Assembly (NCBI RefSeq): GCF_900115225.1
Contig: NZ_FOVR01000006.1
Coordinates: forward strand, 124,001-188,000
DNA: 64,000 nucleotides
Source of the DNA: Cohaesibacter marisflavi
GTDB lineage: Bacteria > Pseudomonadota > Alphaproteobacteria > Rhizobiales > Cohaesibacteraceae
Direction: 5' to 3'
Shown: positions 24,034 to 32,569 of the stretch, piece after piece
How the letters are laid out: each line of letters begins with the position of its first letter
Position numbering within the stretch: the first letter of the stretch is position 1
Notes under the pieces: generated by a model
The model's database searches: none
The model's input: only the letters and a program-made list of their open reading frames with translations
What the model was told of the DNA's origin: nothing
Position numbers and translations under genes: made by a program

Positions 24034-26085
24034 CTAGCTATCAAGGAAGCTGCGCAGCTTGCGGCTGCGGCTTGGATGCTTGAGTTTTCGCAGCGCCTTG
24101 GCTTCGATCTGACGAATACGTTCGCGCGTCACGGAGAACTGCTGACCAACCTCTTCCAGAGTGTGGTCGGTGTTCATGCCGATGCCGAAACGCATACGCA
24201 ACACGCGTTCTTCACGCGGCGTCAGGGAAGCCAGAACGCGGGTCGTGGTCTCTCTGAGGTTCGCCTGAATGGCTGCATCGATGGGCAGGATCGCATTCTT
24301 GTCCTCGATGAAATCGCCCAGATGAGAATCTTCCTCGTCCCCGATCGGGGTTTCCAGAGAGATTGGCTCCTTGGCAATTTTCAAGACTTTGCGCACCTTC
24401 TCAAGCGGCATCTGCAATTTGTCAGAGAGCTCTTCCGGTGTTGGTTCGCGACCGATCTCATGCAGCATCTGACGCGACGTCCGCACGATCTTGTTGATCG
24501 TCTCTATCATATGCACAGGAATACGGATCGTACGGGCCTGGTCCGCAATCGAGCGGGTGATCGCCTGACGAATCCACCATGTGGCATAAGTCGAGAATTT
24601 GTAACCGCGGCGATACTCGAACTTGTCGACCGCCTTCATCAGGCCAATATTGCCTTCCTGAATAAGATCGAGGAACTGCAGACCACGGTTGGTATATTTC
24701 TTGGCAATGGAGATAACCAGACGCAGGTTGGCTTCCACCATTTCCTTCTTGGCCTGACGGGCTTCGCGCTCGCCTTTCTGCACGGAGGATACGATGCGGC
24801 GGAATTCGCCAATCTCCAGACCGGTCTCGGTAGAGAGCACCTGAATGTCTTCGCGCAGATCCTGAATCCGATCGCCTTCGTGATGGACAAATTCTTTCCA
24901 GCCACGGCTCGTCAACTGGGAAACGCGTTCGATCCAGTTCGGATCCAGCTCGTTGCCCTGATAGTTCTTGAGGAACTCGGACCGATTGACGCCATAGGCT
25001 TCAGCCAGACGCAGAAGACGTCCTTCGCGGCCAACCAGCTGCTTGTTGATTTCATAGAGCTGGGAGACCAGAGCATCAATACGATTCTGATTCAAGGACA
25101 GGCTCTTGACCTCGACAATGATGTCTTCCTTGAGCTTGTCGTAGCGACGCTCCTGGCTGGGAGACAGAGACTTGTTGGCCATACGCTGCTCGACAAGCTG
25201 ATCCTGCAAACGACGCAGCTTTTTGTAATCTTCAGCAATCTGGTCAAAAATGATCAGAACCTTAGGCTTCAGCTCGGCTTCCATTGCGGCAAGAGAGAGG
25301 TTGTTTTCGAGATCATCCTCGTCATCCTCATCATCATCACCCTCGCCTTCCCCTTCGGCCTTTTCTTCCTCATCGTTGGCAGGCTTCTGCCCGGCGACAG
25401 CGGCAGGCTTGGCGGCTGCCTCAACCACAGGGGTCGCTGCTGCACTTTCCTCTTCGCCATCTGCTTCATCGTCGGAATCGTCCTCCTCTTCGTCCTCGTT
25501 GCCGGGGCCGGCGTAGGTCGCTTCCAAATCGATAATATCGCGCAGAAGAATGTTGCCCTCAAGCAATTCATCACGCCAGATGATGATAGCCTGAAAGGTC
25601 AGAGGGCTTTCGCACAAACCGGCAATCATAGCCTCGCGGCCGGCTTCTATGCGCTTGGCAATAGCGATTTCGCCTTCGCGCGACAAAAGCTCCACCGAGC
25701 CCATCTCGCGCAAATACATGCGCACAGGGTCGTCGGTCCGATCTGTCGGTTCCTTGCTGGTTGTCGTCTTAGCAACAGCGGTCGAGCTCTTGGCTTCGAC
25801 CAGATCCTTTGAATTGCTTTCCGACTCGTTGTCTTCAGCTTCCTCTGACTCGATCACATTGATCCCCATGTCAGATAGCATGGACATCGTGTCTTCGATT
25901 TGTTCAGATGAAACTTCTTCCGACGGCAAAACTTCGTTCAACTCATCATAAGTGACGTAACCGCGTTTCTTGGCGGTTTTGATCATCTGCTTGACAGCAG
26001 TGTCCGTCATATCCAACAGCGGCGCGTCCGAATTGGAGCTTTCGCTGTTGGTCTTGTCGTCGTTTTGCATTGCCTTTGTTGCCAT
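24034..26085 (-). CDS. rpoD: RNA polymerase primary sigma factor RpoD (sigma-70)
   Basis: A 683-residue protein starting [20 protein letters not shown]. Region 1.1 ([20 protein letters not shown]), region 1.2 ([20 protein letters not shown]) and an acidic non-conserved insert (runs of Glu/Asp) come first. Region 2 ([34 protein letters not shown]), region 3 and region 4 ([34 protein letters not shown]) complete it. It directs RNA polymerase to housekeeping promoters. The chosen ATG follows GGAGACAGGA; the open frame upstream of it is not conserved. It lies downstream of dnaG, as in the macromolecular synthesis operon, but without rpsU. Confidence 0.98.
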   Translation of the reverse strand: MATKAMQNDDKTNSESSNSDAPLLDMTDTAVKQMIKTAKKRGYVTYDELNEVLPSEEVSSEQIEDTMSMLSDMGINVIESEEAEDNESESNSKDLVEAKSSTAVAKTTTSKEPTDRTDDPVRMYLREMGSVELLSREGEIAIAKRIEAGREAMIAGLCESPLTFQAIIIWRDELLEGNILLRDIIDLEATYAGPGNEDEEEDDSDDEADGEEESAAATPVVEAAAKPAAVAGQKPANDEEEKAEGEGEGDDDEDDEDDLENNLSLAAMEAELKPKVLIIFDQIAEDYKKLRRLQDQLVEQRMANKSLSPSQERRYDKLKEDIIVEVKSLSLNQNRIDALVSQLYEINKQLVGREGRLLRLAEAYGVNRSEFLKNYQGNELDPNWIERVSQLTSRGWKEFVHHEGDRIQDLREDIQVLSTETGLEIGEFRRIVSSVQKGEREARQAKKEMVEANLRLVISIAKKYTNRGLQFLDLIQEGNIGLMKAVDKFEYRRGYKFSTYATWWIRQAITRSIADQARTIRIPVHMIETINKIVRTSRQMLHEIGREPTPEELSDKLQMPLEKVRKVLKIAKEPISLETPIGDEEDSHLGDFIEDKNAILPIDAAIQANLRETTTRVLASLTPREERVLRMRFGIGMNTDHTLEEVGQQFSVTRERIRQIEAKALRKLKHPSRSRKLRSFLDS

Positions 26086-26569
26086 TCCTGTCTCCAAAGA
26101 CACCCGGTTTAGTGGGGCGTCTGCTTCGGCATCCACTCGTACGAACGGTAGGTCATGCAATTATGCCGGTGCTCGCAACAACCGCATGATGTTCAGGACT
26201 CACGTACATTCATATAGATGGGTTCGTTAAACGCCTCTTAACCCAAGCCTGCTTGGTGCAGTCACAACGATCCCCTGCACATATATCCACAAAAACAGGC
26301 CGGTTAGACGGCAAAGTCCCCGGCTTCAGATCACGTTCGATTATCCGCAGCATAAATCACTTCTTCGCCAACTTGACATTTGGCGCATGGGGCTGTCGGA
26401 ACTAGATATTTAGCGCAGCGATTCGATTCGGCAACCCCCAAGAGCAGAAAAAACATTGTTTTGGGAGACTTTTCGAATCATTTTTACGGTTTTTATTCTC
26501 AAATCCGCAAAAAACAGGACAAAACCCGACGCGTGCATCTGATTCGCCAGAAATACGAATCAGATAGAC
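26086..26569. other. Intergenic region between dnaG and rpoD
   Basis: No gene seen in 484 bases. A perfect 10-bp inverted repeat, ATCTGATTCG (26537-26546) with CGAATCAGAT (26556-26565), lies four bases past the dnaG stop; it has no T run. CGCCAA (26367-26372) and TTGGCG (26381-26386) form a second dyad. The length and these structures suggest that rpoD has its own promoter here in addition to read-through from dnaG. Confidence 0.5.
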
Positions 26570-28582
26570 TCAGGCGCTTTCATCGACCGGCGCAGCCAAT
26601 TGCAGCAGCACCTCTTCCAGAGAAACCCTTTCGCTGCCGCTTTTCATCTGGTCGTAAAGCTCGCTGAGTTCCTGCTCCTCGCGCAGATTTTCTTCCCTGC
26701 GCCGATGCAATTCGTTGGTCAGATACTGGATGCGATGAAACGCCCCCTCGTCCACTCCGGCAGAAAGAGTAGCCATCTCCCTTTCCAGATCCTTCTCTGT
26801 CTCTCGCACTTCGAGTACATTGAGATAGGATTGGAAAAGCCGTTCCAGAAACAACCGGCTGGGCTTATAGACCAGTTGATGCACCCTGCGGCGTCCAGCA
26901 AGACGCCAACCCCATGGATGGATGACCTTGCCATTACCATCACGCACCTCAACCCCATGCATATCATCAAGCAGCTCCCGCAGATTGTCCGGGCACTGAT
27001 CATAGATATCCTTGTAGGTGCGCGCCTTCTGGTCAAAGATAATGTGCGAGAGCACAAACTTGAAGGCTTCGAGGCTCTCCTTCTGAAATGGCACGGACAG
27101 AACCTGCTCGGCAAACTGTTCAAACAGGTAGGGCATATGAATAGAGAGCCCGATGAGGCAATATTCATATTCCGTCGACTGCCCGATCTCTGGCGCACGG
27201 GACACATTACCCGAAGCCTGTAGAGCGCTGGAGGGTCCGGCCCCCTTGCCCGCACGGGCACCGCCACCGGTAAAGAAGCGGTTGCGGTTCTGATCGCGGC
27301 GATCGCGCTCCTGCTGCCAGAAAAAATTCGACAAAGCCGACTTGAAGCTCATCTGATACTGACGCTGCACGCGCTCATCCTTGATCAGACGCACCAGATC
27401 CTCGATGCGCTTTTCAAGAGCGGCCTTGCGTTCGGGTGTATCTGCCGGTTGGGCTTCCAGTTCCCGCTCCCAGATCACGTCAAATAGGCTGCGCGCCTGC
27501 CCCAAAACCGGGGCAAAGGCATCCGCGCCGCCTTCGCGCACCAGATCATCGGGGTCCTGACCATTGGGCAGAAAGACAAACTGGAAGGAATAACCAGCCT
27601 TCAGGTTGGGCAGAATGCGTTCAATCGAGCGATGAGCCGCCTGCCGACCGGCGCGGTCACCGTCAAAGCAGATATAGGGCTCATTGGAAAAGCGCCACAT
27701 GCGTGCAATCTGCTGCTCGGTGAAGGCCGTCCCCAGAGACGCAACCACATGACGAATTCCGGCCTGATAGAGCGCAATGGCATCCATATAGCCTTCCACG
27801 ACGATTGCCGAGCCCGCTTCATAGGCCGCCTGCCGCGCCCGATGGGCGTTGAACACCATATTGCCCTTGAAGAAGAGGCGCGTTTCCGGAGAGTTGAGAT
27901 ATTTCGGCTTGCCATCCTTGTCCAGAATACGACCACCAAAAGCCACGACCCGTCCGCGTTCATCCTCAATGGGGATCATCAGACGATTGCGGAAGCGGTC
28001 GTAGGTGGGGCGGCCATCATCAGGCTTGATGATCAGGCCAGTGTCCAGCATATCCTGTTCACTGACGCCATGCTCAAGCAAATAGCTCTTCAGGTGATCC
28101 CGGCTGTTGGGAGCAAATCCCATACGGAACGTCCGCATGGTTTCCTCTGTCAGTCGCCGGTTGTTGGCGTAAGTGCGCGCCTCGCGCCCCAGTTCCGAAT
28201 GAAACTGAAGCTGGAAAAACTTGGTCGCCATCTCCATGACGTCATAGAGACTGGCCCGCTCGCGCTCGCGCTTTTGCACCTGCGGGTCCGGATCGGGTAG
28301 CGGAACCCCAGCCTGCCCTGCCAGCATCTCGACGGCCTCAGGAAAGCTCAGCCCTTCGGTTTCCATCAAGAATTTGAAGATATCACCATGCTTGCCAGAG
28401 GAAAAACAATGATAAAACTGCTTCTGGTCATTGACGAAGAAGCTGGGTGTCTTTTCCTTGTTAAAGGGCGAAAGACCGGCATATTCCCGCCCCTGACGAC
28501 GCAATTTAACCTTGCGCCCGACCACGTCGGACACAGGAATGCGTTCTCTTATTTCTTCCAGCAGACTTTGCGGAAATTTCAT
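26570..28582 (-). CDS. dnaG: DNA primase DnaG
   Basis: A 670-residue primase starting MKFPQSLLEEIRERIPVSDV. The zinc-binding domain is degenerate: the usual CPFH reads SPFN and the usual CFGC reads CFSS, so only one of four ligands remains. The catalytic core has EGYMDAIALYQAG (TOPRIM Glu) and CFDGDRAGR (TOPRIM Asp pair). The carboxyl region (LEREMATLSAGVD) should bind the replicative helicase. The same loss of ligands is, as I recall, common in many alphaproteobacterial primases, so it is not a sign of decay. A TTG two codons upstream is an alternative start. Confidence 0.97.
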   Translation of the reverse strand: MKFPQSLLEEIRERIPVSDVVGRKVKLRRQGREYAGLSPFNKEKTPSFFVNDQKQFYHCFSSGKHGDIFKFLMETEGLSFPEAVEMLAGQAGVPLPDPDPQVQKRERERASLYDVMEMATKFFQLQFHSELGREARTYANNRRLTEETMRTFRMGFAPNSRDHLKSYLLEHGVSEQDMLDTGLIIKPDDGRPTYDRFRNRLMIPIEDERGRVVAFGGRILDKDGKPKYLNSPETRLFFKGNMVFNAHRARQAAYEAGSAIVVEGYMDAIALYQAGIRHVVASLGTAFTEQQIARMWRFSNEPYICFDGDRAGRQAAHRSIERILPNLKAGYSFQFVFLPNGQDPDDLVREGGADAFAPVLGQARSLFDVIWERELEAQPADTPERKAALEKRIEDLVRLIKDERVQRQYQMSFKSALSNFFWQQERDRRDQNRNRFFTGGGARAGKGAGPSSALQASGNVSRAPEIGQSTEYEYCLIGLSIHMPYLFEQFAEQVLSVPFQKESLEAFKFVLSHIIFDQKARTYKDIYDQCPDNLRELLDDMHGVEVRDGNGKVIHPWGWRLAGRRRVHQLVYKPSRLFLERLFQSYLNVLEVRETEKDLEREMATLSAGVDEGAFHRIQYLTNELHRRREENLREEQELSELYDQMKSGSERVSLEEVLLQLAAPVDESA

Positions 28583-28829
28583 AAGCAAGGCTCGAACTCA
28601 AAAACCGCATGTGGTTAGACCATGTCAGACCAACAGCAGGCATATTCCAGAACAAGATACCCGCACGGATCTCTTGCGACATCCCTACAGGCTAACACGA
28701 TCCGATGATAATATCAGATTTTCCAAAAGCACAAAGGTCACTTCAACGCAACCATTGAACCATAGACGGTTTCGGGGCCTCCTTTAAAGAGGCCTCAGAA
28801 GAAAGCGATAAACTGTTGTGATGGTAGCG

Positions 28830-29279
28830 CTAGAGCAACAAGCCCTTGACGATGCAGCTTGCCTTGCCGAAATCCATCTGCCCCGGATAGGTGGCTTTGA
28901 GGTGGTTCATCACCTTGCCCATATCCCTCAGGCCATCAGCATCAAGTTCTTCTACGGCCTTGGCGCAAGTCTGGGAGACTTCCTCTTCCCCCATCTGCTG
29001 GGGCAGGAATTCCTTGATGATTTCGGCTTCCTCGCGTTCCTGCTGGGCGAGTTCTTCCCGTCCGGCTTCTTCATAAACACGGATGGATTCTTCACGTTGT
29101 TTGATCATTTTGGCAAGGATCTGCAAAATGTCGTCGTCCGAGACCCCTTCCTTACCTTGACCGCGTGCATCGACGTCGCGGTCCTTGATAGCGGCGGTCA
29201 CCAGACGCAGGGTTGCCATACGGCGTTTGTCCTGAGCCTTGATTGCCTCTGTCAGGCTTTCGGTAATCTGCTCACGCAT
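28830..29279 (-). CDS. GatB/YqeY domain-containing protein
   Basis: A 149-residue protein with the YqeY pattern: REQITESLTEAIKAQDKRRM near the start, ATLRLVTAAIKDRDVDARGQ, KMIKQREESIRVYEEAGREE, IIKEFLPQQM and MGKVMNHLKATYPGQMDFGK. The fold matches the tail domain of the GatB amidotransferase subunit, which contacts tRNA, but the function of stand-alone YqeY is not settled. It stands between dnaG and carA, an arrangement common in Rhizobiales, and is transcribed divergently from carA. Confidence 0.92.
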   Translation of the reverse strand: MREQITESLTEAIKAQDKRRMATLRLVTAAIKDRDVDARGQGKEGVSDDDILQILAKMIKQREESIRVYEEAGREELAQQEREEAEIIKEFLPQQMGEEEVSQTCAKAVEELDADGLRDMGKVMNHLKATYPGQMDFGKASCIVKGLLL

Positions 29280-30128
29280 ATTGCTGGCCTCTCATCTCTG
29301 TTGGCCTTTCATTGCCAGGAATCATAAAACGCTCTCGGCAAGAAAGCGGATCCCGTTTTGAAGGCCAAGAGCAAAATTCCTGTAAAGCGGCGCAATTTCG
29401 CCACTATATCGGCAGTTTCCAGCCACGTTAGCATGGCTTTGCCACCGAAAAAACTTAATGTTTGATACAGTGACTTTCAATGTTAGGCAAGTCGGCATTG
29501 CACTTACGTCTTAGTCCGCCACTTGTTTGGCAAAGCGTTAACAAAGAATGAACAGCGCAAAAACATGGAGAATTCCAGCGCGTTCCTAGCGTTACACCGC
29601 CCCGCGCCCCTATTTCTTCACAGCGCCTCCACTGTTGAAAGGTGAGAGCAGGACCTACGCTCCTCAGAACCCTATCTATGTAGAATTGCATAAAAGCCAC
29701 GGCTAACCAATAAGATAAAGCCGACACTTTGAAAGTCCCCATTGCGAAAGAGACAGCCTCAGACAGACCAACAGAGGCCAGGCATTTGGCCAGCTATGCA
29801 GGGCTCCGCTAAAGAACGGACAATATGCTGCTACGGCGCATAGCATGGGGAAAAAGCCAGCACCATCACCGCATAATATGCATAAGAGGAATACAAAACC
29901 TCAAAACAGCACAAAATTTTGAAATCGCATCATTTTGAAAAATATTTTTTCGAATTATTTATCCCAGACTCATTGACGCTCGAGCACTTTTGTCATAGAT
30001 CATCACCTCTGAGAACAAGCATTTCCCTGTCTCCATCCTCGTTGCAATTCACGCAGTGCCCAAAGGGCTCCAGCGGACGAGAACGGGCACAGAAATCAGA
30101 CAAACAGCATTTTCAGGACACCCACGGC
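29280..30128. other. Long intergenic region upstream of carA
   Basis: 849 bases between the divergent YqeY and carA genes. I see no convincing gene; short frames here lack ribosome sites and familiar composition. The part near 29,900-29,960 is AT-rich and could hold the carA promoter. The long leader (about 150-200 bases) could host pyrimidine or arginine control, but no attenuator hairpin with a T run was found. Confidence 0.4.
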
Positions 30129-31352
30129 ATGGCTCACCCCGCTACTTCACCGGCTCAGACGACACCGGCCCCTTGGGACGACTTCAAACCGACCGCTCTC
30201 CTGGTTTTGGCAGACGGCACTGTCATTGAAGGACAGGGAATCGGCACTACCGGCTCCGCCGTCGCGGAAGTCTGTTTTAATACGGCAATGACCGGCTATG
30301 AGGAAATCCTCACCGATCCTTCCTATGCAGGCCAGATTGTCACCTTCACCTTCCCTCATATCGGTAATGTCGGCACCAATGAGGAAGATGTAGAAACCAT
30401 CGATCTCGATAATGATGCAGGCGTCCGAGGCGCCGTCATCAAGACGGACATCACCGAGCCCTCCAACTACCGCGCAACGCGCCATTTCGACGCGTGGCTG
30501 AAGTCGCGCGGCATTGTTGGCATCGCTGGTGTGGACACCCGCGCACTAACGGGTCTGATCCGTGAAAAAGGTCTGGCCAATGCGGTTATCGCCCATTCGC
30601 CTGACGGCAAGTTCGATGTCGAGGCTCTCAAGCGCGAAGCGGCAGGCTGGAACGGCTTGGTCGGCGCAGATCTTGCCAAGGATGTCACCGCCAACAAGAC
30701 CTTCGAGTGGGATGAAAGCACCTGGGTCTGGGATGAAGGCTACGGCAAGCTCAAGGATCCACAGTTCCATGTGGTCGCTATTGACTATGGCCTAAAGCGC
30801 AACATCCTGCGTCTGCTCGCCGATCAGGGCTGCAAACTCACAGTCCTGCCTGCCACGGCAACCGGCGAAGACATTCTGGCACTGAAGCCCGATGGGGTTT
30901 TCCTCTCCAACGGTCCGGGCGACCCGGCCGCTACCGGCAGCTATTCGGTAGATGCCATCAAAGCAGTGATTGAGGCAGACATTCCTCTGTTCGGCATTTG
31001 CCTTGGCCACCAGATGCTGGCACTGGCCCTTGGAGGCAAGACCACCAAGATGCATCAGGGGCACCATGGCGCCAACCATCCGGTTCAGGACAAAACCACA
31101 GGCAAAGTGGAAATCACCTCCATGAACCATGGCTTTGCTGTAGACGGCGAAAGCCTGCCAGAAGGCATCGAGGAAACCCATATTTCCCTGTTCGACGGGT
31201 CTAACTGTGGTCTGGCTGTAAAAGGCAAACCAATCTTCTCGGTTCAGTTCCATCCGGAAGCCTCTCCGGGACCGAAAGACAGCCACTATCTCTTTACCCG
31301 CTTCACCAATCTGATGCGGGAACGCAAGGGCATCGAACAAGTCGCAGAGTAA
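30129..31352 (+). CDS. carA: Carbamoyl-phosphate synthase small subunit
   Basis: A 407-residue glutaminase subunit. The amino domain has ALLVLADGTVIEGQGIGTTG and EVCFNTAMTGYEEILTDPSY. The class I amidotransferase domain has the nucleophile Cys in FGICLGHQMLALALGG and the His/Glu pair in VQFHPEASPGPKDS. It releases ammonia from glutamine for the large subunit CarB, feeding pyrimidine and arginine synthesis. The ATG at 30129 gives the usual length and the normal alphaproteobacterial start; the open frame upstream is not conserved. carB lies 1.2 kb downstream. Confidence 0.97.
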   Translation: MAHPATSPAQTTPAPWDDFKPTALLVLADGTVIEGQGIGTTGSAVAEVCFNTAMTGYEEILTDPSYAGQIVTFTFPHIGNVGTNEEDVETIDLDNDAGVRGAVIKTDITEPSNYRATRHFDAWLKSRGIVGIAGVDTRALTGLIREKGLANAVIAHSPDGKFDVEALKREAAGWNGLVGADLAKDVTANKTFEWDESTWVWDEGYGKLKDPQFHVVAIDYGLKRNILRLLADQGCKLTVLPATATGEDILALKPDGVFLSNGPGDPAATGSYSVDAIKAVIEADIPLFGICLGHQMLALALGGKTTKMHQGHHGANHPVQDKTTGKVEITSMNHGFAVDGESLPEGIEETHISLFDGSNCGLAVKGKPIFSVQFHPEASPGPKDSHYLFTRFTNLMRERKGIEQVAE

Positions 31353-31386
31353 GAGCGGCTTTTAAAAATCTTCATATCAATAAAAC

Positions 31387-31424
31387 AAAGCCCGCCCCAT
31401 GGAAATCATGGTGGCGGGCTTTTT
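31387..31424 (+). terminator. carA terminator
   Basis: AAAGCCCGCC (31387-31396) pairs with GGCGGGCTTTT (31413-31424 region), with an inner CATG/CATG pairing, and ends in a T run on the plus strand. It lies 35 bases after the carA stop and separates carA from carB. Confidence 0.85.
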
Positions 31425-31489
31425 GGTTCGCTTACGTCTTATCGTCAGCCCCTCACTCAAAAACAGACAGATCTCTGCCTTTGAGCCAA

Positions 31490-31526
31490 AAAGAAACGGC
31501 CCGATAATCCATCGGGCCGTTTCTTT
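31490..31526 (-). terminator. Strong terminator, probably bidirectional
   Basis: The 16-base arm AAAGAAACGGCCCGAT (31490-31505) pairs perfectly with 31511-31526 around a five-base loop. T-rich ends occur on both strands. It follows the short leftward ORF at 31,589-31,708, and may also catch plus-strand read-through from carA. Confidence 0.8.
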
Positions 31527-31588
31527 GGGAGACTTGATTTTTTAATCCCGGGCCATTCCGCATTACAGCAAGAATTGGCTCCTATTCG

Positions 31589-31708
31589 TTACGCGCCAAA
31601 GTCCTTGAACACGCGTGCAAGATAGCAACGAAGCTGGGCAAATCTGTGAACGTCGCAGCGACGACGAACGCCCAGTGTTTCGCGACTTACCATGAGGTCG
31701 ACTAACAT
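31589..31708 (-). CDS. 39-residue candidate small protein
   Basis: The frame begins MLVDLMVSRETLGVRRRCDV and ends VFKDFGA. It is Arg-rich and has two Cys. A GGAG lies about 12 bases before the ATG, and a strong terminator follows about 60 bases after the stop, so a short leftward transcript is likely. The transcript could also be a non-coding RNA. No family recognised. Confidence 0.4.
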   Translation of the reverse strand: MLVDLMVSRETLGVRRRCDVHRFAQLRCYLARVFKDFGA

Positions 31709-31823
31709 TGGGGGCACTCCATATAATGGGTTCCTGTCGGGATCCCGGTTTTCATCACACTCTTATGCAGCATCAACCATTGACCTTATTGCGAAGGTAG
31801 GTTTTAAATAAGCTGAACGGACT

Positions 31824-31898
31824 GCACTCAGTGCGCTTATGTCAGTAAATATGCGCACTAAGTGCATCAATGTCAACAGTAAGGCGCACTTTTTGCGC
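31824..31898. promoter_or_regulatory. Three evenly spaced operator-like palindromes
   Basis: GCACTCAGTGC (31824-31834) and GCACTAAGTGC (31855-31865) are perfect palindromes. GCACTTTTTGC (31886-31896), inside GCGCACTTTTTGCGC, is a degenerate third. Their centres (31829, 31860, 31891) are exactly 31 bases apart, about three helical turns, so bound dimers would sit on one face of the DNA. A possible promoter (TTGACC at 31780-31785, TTAAAT at 31804-31809) lies just upstream. The adjacent XRE gene is the likely binder. Confidence 0.65.
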
Positions 31899-31913
31899 AA
31901 AAAGAAGTAAGCC

Positions 31914-32279
31914 GTGGCAAAATCTGAACAAAAACAAGACGATGAACCCATGTCCGCGCAGCAATTTCGCGCGTGGAGAAAAGAAATGGGGCTAAAACAG
32001 AAAGACGCAGCAGACTTGCTCGGCTTGAAAAAGCGCATGATTCAGTATTACGAGAAGGGCAATCGGGATGGAAAGGCAGTCACGATTCCCAAGTCGGTCC
32101 GCCTTGCCTGTTATGCGCTGACAATCGGTATTTCCGACTTTGACGGCACTACGGTCAGCAAATTCGACCCAGCCATATTTAAAGACAAGACCGACGACCA
32201 AGGCGAAGAGCAAGGTGTGGAGCAACAGCCTTTCTCGCAGGAAGACGAGACGCCCCCTTCCGATCAGGGAGCCCTCTGA
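31914..32279 (+). CDS. Small XRE-family transcriptional regulator
   Basis: A 121-residue protein read from GTG. The XRE helix-turn-helix lies at about residues 15-55 (SAQQFRAWRKEMGLKQKDAA, GLKKRMIQYYEKGNRDG). An acidic, Gln/Glu-rich tail follows (DQGEEQGVEQQPFSQEDETP). It stands alone between carA and carB and directly follows three regularly spaced palindromes, so autoregulation is likely. Its target beyond itself is unknown; carB, which starts 290 bases downstream, is a possibility only by position. An ATG at 31950 is an alternative start. Confidence 0.8.
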   Translation: MAKSEQKQDDEPMSAQQFRAWRKEMGLKQKDAADLLGLKKRMIQYYEKGNRDGKAVTIPKSVRLACYALTIGISDFDGTTVSKFDPAIFKDKTDDQGEEQGVEQQPFSQEDETPPSDQGAL

Positions 32280-32569
32280 CAGGACCGGGTGGCCCTTTCT
32301 TCCGTCCTAGTGAGTCGTCATTACGTATTTTCCCCAGACTCTGCGGGACATGCCTCAATCCTGACAAGAAAACGGCTATCTGTTGACACCAGCCAAACAA
32401 TCATCCGAAAAAGTGCTAGATAGAGACAAAAAAACTTCCTTTCCCTATGGCAATATGGGCAATATTTCGCTATAGCGATCCAAATCTCATCTGCACACCC
32501 CGACCAGCAACGGCCAGGCTCCTCTTCAAGACAAGGGTGAGCGGTGCCTCGACGTGAGCGCGAAGAACG

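Noticed and set aside
23989-25812. A 607-codon plus-strand frame across rpoD
   Set aside because: It is the antisense of conserved sigma-70 regions; codon pattern and conservation belong to rpoD.
26570-28582. dnaG as a pseudogene because of missing zinc ligands
   Set aside because: The reading frame is full length and all catalytic TOPRIM motifs are intact. The same ligand losses are recalled from related alphaproteobacteria.
29455-29742. A 95-codon minus-strand frame between YqeY and carA
   Set aside because: No ribosome site, unusual composition (many Cys, Trp and Arg) and no familiar motif. Treated as intergenic.
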